8,385 bases of DNA, from the NCBI GenBank assembly GCA_947626725.1, contig CANQTI010000078.1:1-8385 (forward strand), written 5' to 3'. This stretch comes from an uncultured Eisenbergiella sp. GTDB taxonomy: Bacteria; Bacillota; Clostridia; Lachnospirales; Lachnospiraceae. Shown here in pieces: positions 5,290 through 8,385 of the stretch. The notes beneath the pieces are model-generated. The model was not told the origin of the DNA. It worked only from the letters and a program-made list of their open reading frames with translations, and did not search any database. Made by a program: the position numbers and the translations under genes. The stretch's first letter is position 1. Every line of letters starts with the position of its first letter.

Positions 5290-7881
5290 TTATTCGGAGG
5301 ATTCCTCCTCTGCCGGAAGCGATGCGATCCGCGCATGCGGGATTGCCGCGCCGTACCGGCTGCTCAGCTGGCTGTCAAACAGCTCCTGCATGGTGACGGA
5401 CGGGTCGTCGGAGGCGATCACGTACTCCCCGTCCTCCTCGGAAAACCAGTTCAGGAAACCGTAATACTCCTCCGTGACCGAATCGGCGCTTTCCTCCAGC
5501 CCCTTTTCCCGGCTCCGGTCGGTGAGCACCAGATACCCGTCTCCCAGCGCGGTCACGGAACATACGGTCAGGCTGCCGTCCTCCGCCCTGCTGCCCAGCC
5601 GGATCGTCATGGCCGTGATCTTCTTCTCCGACCGATTCCACTCACCGCCCGGAACGGTCTCCGTGATCTGTGTATCATCCAGCCAGGCCCAGGACGCGCC
5701 ATCCTCATCCTGCAGAGCGCCCCGGTATTCCGTCAGGTCGGCGAACTCCTGCAGACGCTCCCGCGTTTTCGGATCTTCTTCCATATAAATACCGCGTTTA
5801 TCCAGCTGCTCCGGCGTCAGCTCCGCGGGAAGAGACTCCAGCTCCTCCCTTCTTTTGGCGACCAGATCGTACCCTTTGCCGAGCGTGATGACCAGCTGGC
5901 GCAGCCTTGCCCTTTCCGCCGCGAGCTGTTTTTCCGCCTCCATGAGGGCGTTTTCTTTTTCCGTCTGCTCCCGAAGGACGTCACGGTACGCCCGGATCTT
6001 TTCCTGCCGTTCTTCCTCTGTCGCTTCCTCCGCCGCTTCTCCCAGACGCTCCACGCGGCGCTGTATCTCCTCCTGTTCCGTCCGGATCTGTACGAGCCGC
6101 ACCTGCAGCGCCTCAAAGTTCTCTTCGGCATCCCGGTACTGCTGTGTCACGTTCACGCCGTTCAGGATCATGTCCTTTTGCTCTCCCGGCGCCGCCGCAT
6201 AAGACGCGATCTCCAGTCCGTCCGTGTAAAAGCCCGTTCCCGGCATCTCTGCATGAAATCCCGCCTCTGACGGCCCCGCAGGAGATTCCGCCCCCGACCT
6301 CTCCGCATCAGATTCCGCCTCCGTTCCCTCCGGCGAAGCGGACTGCGCGGACTGCCCTGCGCTTTCGGCATCTTCACCCGATGCGGCGGTCTCCTCCGCC
6401 CGGCCCGATAACGGTCCGGCTTCCTCCGGCCCTTCCTGCCGCGGCGAGACGCCGATGAAGATCCCGACGGCCACTGCTGCCGCCAAAGCGGCCGCAAGCA
6501 GCGGCCCCACGGGCTTCTTTCTTCCAATCTGCAGCACGTTTTTCACCCGCCGCTTCGTGTTCCCTTCTCCGAAAAAGAGGGGAACCGGAAGTCTGCTCTG
6601 ACGCGCGGCGGTCCGGAGCAGGGTTTTGGAATACCTGATGCAGACATCCTTTCCCGCTCCTTCCAGCGCCAGTTCATCGCACGCCGTCTCCATATCCTGT
6701 CCCATAAGCCGGAATGCGGCCCACGCCAGGGGATTCATCCAGTTGAGCACCACGGCCAGGAAACAGACCGGCTTCACCAGATGATCCTTCCGGCGGATAT
6801 GCGCGGCTTCATGCGCCAGCACACAGGCTCTCTCCTCCTCCGCAAGCCCTGCCGGGAGGTAAATGACCGGCCTGAAAACACCCAGCACAAACGGCCCGGC
6901 GATCCTGTCGCTCTCCCGGATCTCCCGCACTCCGGCGAAACCGCGATCCGTCACGGAAGGAACGCCAAAGCTCCGGCCCGGCTGGGCCGCGTATGCACCG
7001 GCCGGGACCCGCACCGCCGTGCACAGACGCTTCCGGATCCTCCGGTATCGGAACAGGCTGACGGCGGACAAGCCGATGATCCCCGACAGCCAGACGATCC
7101 CTGCGGTCAGCTTCCGGGGCGGGATCGCGCCGAACGCCGCTCTGTCCGCATATTCCAACGGCCCTTCCACGCCGACGGCCGATCCCGTGCCTGACGGTTT
7201 CCGCGCTTCTGGCGGGTCTGCCCCGCCCGGCTGGCCGGTCGCTTCTTCCGGCTGGGCCAACTGGGCCCTTGACTGGTTCATGGTTTCTCCTGTCAGGCCG
7301 GATGCCTCACCCGCCTGAGACGACTGCCTATCCGACTGGTCAAACGCTCTGCCCGACTGACCGGATATCTCTCCCGGCTGAACCGACTGCCTTCTCGGCG
7401 GATTCATGGCTTCTCCTGTCAGGTCCGACGACTCGCCTGCCTGGGCCGACTGTCTATCTGACTGACCGGACGTTCCTCCCGACTGGCCGAACACCTCTCC
7501 GGGCCGACCGGATATCTCTCCCGACAGACCCACCATCCCGTCCTGCTGCCGCGGCGCTTCTCCCGCCGAAACCACCTGTTGTCCTTCCGGCAGATACTCC
7601 GTTTCCGCCGCCCGATCCGCCTGTCCCCACAGCTTCTCCGTCAGCGCCTGCTGCCAGGCCGCTGCGGATGCCGCCCGGTCCGCCAGCATCCCGGCCGGGG
7701 CCGGAAGCGTCAGCGGGCAGAGAAAGCGGATAAACACCAGCATCCACAGCGCACAGCAGAACCGTTTCCGCCGGTTTCTCAACAGGACCCTGCTGCAGAA
7801 CGCCACCAACAGCACGGCCGCGCCCGCCTGAAGCCCGGTCTCTATCCTGGTATCGAGAAATACGCTCAGAAATTCTCCCAT
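5290..7881 (-). CDS. M56 family (BlaR1-like) membrane metalloprotease with coiled-coil sensor region
   Basis: The 863-residue protein has the BlaR1/MecR1 protease plan. Hydrophobic segments lie at about 15-34, 40-60, 258-278 and 459-478. The cytoplasmic zinc protease lies between the third and fourth, with HEAAH (His357, Glu358, His361) and METACDE supplying the third zinc ligand (Glu398). The loop between segments 2 and 3, expected outside, is swollen to about 195 residues and rich in Gly, Gln and Ser with 42-residue repeats. After the last membrane segment come an acidic low-complexity linker (about 479-544), a long coiled coil (about 580-684) and a globular end. I see no SxxK, SxN and KTG set, so this is not a penicillin-binding sensor. 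BlaR1 is near 600 residues. The chosen ATG at 7881 has GAGGTGA six bases upstream; a GTG at 7899 overlapping the repressor gene is less likely. By analogy it senses an external signal and triggers loss of the neighbouring repressor. Confidence 0.92.
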   Translation of the reverse strand: MGEFLSVFLDTRIETGLQAGAAVLLVAFCSRVLLRNRRKRFCCALWMLVFIRFLCPLTLPAPAGMLADRAASAAAWQQALTEKLWGQADRAAETEYLPEGQQVVSAGEAPRQQDGMVGLSGEISGRPGEVFGQSGGTSGQSDRQSAQAGESSDLTGEAMNPPRRQSVQPGEISGQSGRAFDQSDRQSSQAGEASGLTGETMNQSRAQLAQPEEATGQPGGADPPEARKPSGTGSAVGVEGPLEYADRAAFGAIPPRKLTAGIVWLSGIIGLSAVSLFRYRRIRKRLCTAVRVPAGAYAAQPGRSFGVPSVTDRGFAGVREIRESDRIAGPFVLGVFRPVIYLPAGLAEEERACVLAHEAAHIRRKDHLVKPVCFLAVVLNWMNPLAWAAFRLMGQDMETACDELALEGAGKDVCIRYSKTLLRTAARQSRLPVPLFFGEGNTKRRVKNVLQIGRKKPVGPLLAAALAAAVAVGIFIGVSPRQEGPEEAGPLSGRAEETAASGEDAESAGQSAQSASPEGTEAESDAERSGAESPAGPSEAGFHAEMPGTGFYTDGLEIASYAAAPGEQKDMILNGVNVTQQYRDAEENFEALQVRLVQIRTEQEEIQRRVERLGEAAEEATEEERQEKIRAYRDVLREQTEKENALMEAEKQLAAERARLRQLVITLGKGYDLVAKRREELESLPAELTPEQLDKRGIYMEEDPKTRERLQEFADLTEYRGALQDEDGASWAWLDDTQITETVPGGEWNRSEKKITAMTIRLGSRAEDGSLTVCSVTALGDGYLVLTDRSREKGLEESADSVTEEYYGFLNWFSEEDGEYVIASDDPSVTMQELFDSQLSSRYGAAIPHARIASLPAEEESSE
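7231..7461 (-). repeat. two tandem 126-bp repeats inside the M56 gene
   Basis: Two copies of a 35-residue unit lie at residues 141-175 and 183-217, with a 42-residue period (126 bp). They begin SDRQSAQAGESSDLTGEAMN and SDRQSSQAGEASGLTGETMN. By eye 23 of 35 residues agree. The DNA repeat is easily seen from TTCATGG at 7277 and again at 7403. A third, more eroded copy may precede them (around residues 115-140). The repeats fall in the predicted external loop. Confidence 0.88.
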
Positions 7882-7891
7882 ATCCGTCACC

Positions 7892-8251
7892 TCACTCACT
7901 GGCCCGATCGATCATCTCCCGTATCTCCTCCGCCTCCTGCCTGGTGAGCTTCTTATCCTTCAGGAAGGCGGCGAGAAACGCCGGGAGGGAATTGTCAAAG
8001 GATTTCTCCAAGAGACTCTGCGACTCATACTGTCTGACCGCATCCTTCTTCACCCGCGCGGTCACGACCGCGTTTTCATTCTGCAAAATGCCGCGCTGGC
8101 AGAGCTTGCGCAGCACGGTGTAGGTCGTGGCCTTTTTCCACCCCAGCCGCTTTTCACACTCCTTTGCCAGCGCCGTGGAGTTCACCGGCTCCAGCTCCCA
8201 TACGATATCCGCGAAACGGTATTCCGCATCGAACAATTTGTACTCCTGCAT
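7892..8251 (-). CDS. BlaI/MecI/CopY-family winged-helix repressor
   Basis: This 119-residue protein fits the BlaI/MecI (Penicillinase_R) family in length and pattern. The N-terminal winged helix spans about residues 7-70. ADIVWELEPVNSTALAKECE resembles the usual helix 1-2 region, and WKKATTYTVLRKLCQRGIL (38-56) is the recognition-helix and wing core. The C-terminal helices SFDNSLPAFLAAFLKDKKLT and EAEEIREMIDRA provide dimerisation. In staphylococcal BlaI cleavage occurs at Asn-Phe in the corresponding helix region; here the closest pairs are Ala-Phe, so that exact site is not conserved. The start ATG at 8251 has a perfect GGGAGG five bases upstream; an in-frame ATG at 8296 would add 15 residues unlike the family. 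Its stop codon (7894-7892) overlaps the ribosome binding site of the M56 gene, so the two are co-translated. It probably represses its own operon and other genes. Confidence 0.94.
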   Translation of the reverse strand: MQEYKLFDAEYRFADIVWELEPVNSTALAKECEKRLGWKKATTYTVLRKLCQRGILQNENAVVTARVKKDAVRQYESQSLLEKSFDNSLPAFLAAFLKDKKLTRQEAEEIREMIDRASE

Positions 8252-8385
8252 CTTTTCCTCCCTGCCGCGGTCGGCACATAGGCCGGATCGAAACATCAGC
8301 CTTCCGGCTTTTTCAATCTTCCAAACATGCCGTGCGGCATGCCCTCCTTACGTCGTTCCTGCCTTACGGCACAAACAATTCATGA
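8252..8385 (-). promoter_or_regulatory. leader upstream of the repressor gene, with hairpins and a possible leader peptide
   Basis: On the minus strand a strong AAGGAGG (8349-8343) is followed after two bases by an ATG. That ATG opens a 14-codon frame, MPHGMFGRLKKPEG, whose TGA at 8298-8296 overlaps the far upstream ATG of the repressor frame (TGATG). The first codons lie in a perfect dyad, CATGCC-GTGC-GGCATG (8326-8341). A TGCC-GTAA-GGCA stem lies further upstream. The SD-to-ATG spacing is too short for ordinary initiation. No TACA-N2-TGTA BlaI operator and no clear promoter are seen before the window ends, so the promoter may lie beyond 8385. Confidence 0.35.

Noticed and set aside
5077..6270. 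Plus-strand open frame of 397 codons opposite the M56 gene
   Set aside because: It is antisense to a well-supported gene, Leu/Arg/Pro-rich as expected for a GC-rich shadow, without domains or a start signal.
7231..7461. CRISPR-like array
   Set aside because: The repeats are in-frame 126-bp units within a coding sequence, only two clear copies, with no spacer structure.

Overview
The window looks like DNA from a low-to-medium GC Firmicute of the Clostridia/Lachnospiraceae type. The basis is strong AGGAGG-type ribosome binding sites, a clostridial phage/toxin-secretion holin, a BlaI/M56 pair with an elaborate sensor, and conflict-system genes common in gut clostridia. This placement is inference from gene content, not a search. 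All supported genes are on the minus strand. Long plus-strand ORFs, especially opposite the GC-rich 5.3-8.3 kb part, are shadows.

Layout from left to right (transcription runs right to left). 1-412: the N-terminal part of a TOTE-type archaeo-eukaryotic primase-helicase, cut by the window edge. 491-1299: a graveyard of broken genes. It holds a frameshifted C-terminal piece of a PD-(D/E)XK-like nuclease, the C-terminal ATPase-like piece of a Schlafen/AlbA_2-type protein fused to it, and an unrecognised frameshifted fragment. 1300-1582 is very AT-rich with no supported gene. 1583-2039: a holin-family membrane protein whose 3' end runs into what looks like the tail of a serine recombinase. 2101-2170: a long nested inverted repeat.

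2147-4720 is the most interesting block. A good sigma-70-like promoter (4766-4794) precedes a short, single-recognition-domain HsdS-like gene. Next come two hairpins, then an HsdM-like gene whose AdoMet motif and NPPY motif are both degenerate (IPPY), then a translationally coupled 62-residue ORF and a second small ORF. No HsdR is present. The S-before-M order, the dead-looking M and the small downstream proteins suggest a DNA-recognition module derived from type I restriction-modification but with another task, possibly defence or regulation.

4953-5289 is intergenic and holds a terminator-like structure for the gene to its right. 5290-8251 is a distinctly GC-richer two-gene operon. A BlaI/MecI-type winged-helix repressor overlaps signals for an 863-residue M56 (BlaR1-like) membrane metalloprotease. 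That protein has an external loop with 42-residue repeats and an external coiled-coil sensor region instead of the penicillin-binding domain. By analogy with BlaR1/BlaI, the sensor would trigger repressor inactivation and derepress unknown targets. No BlaI-type operator is visible in the available upstream sequence.
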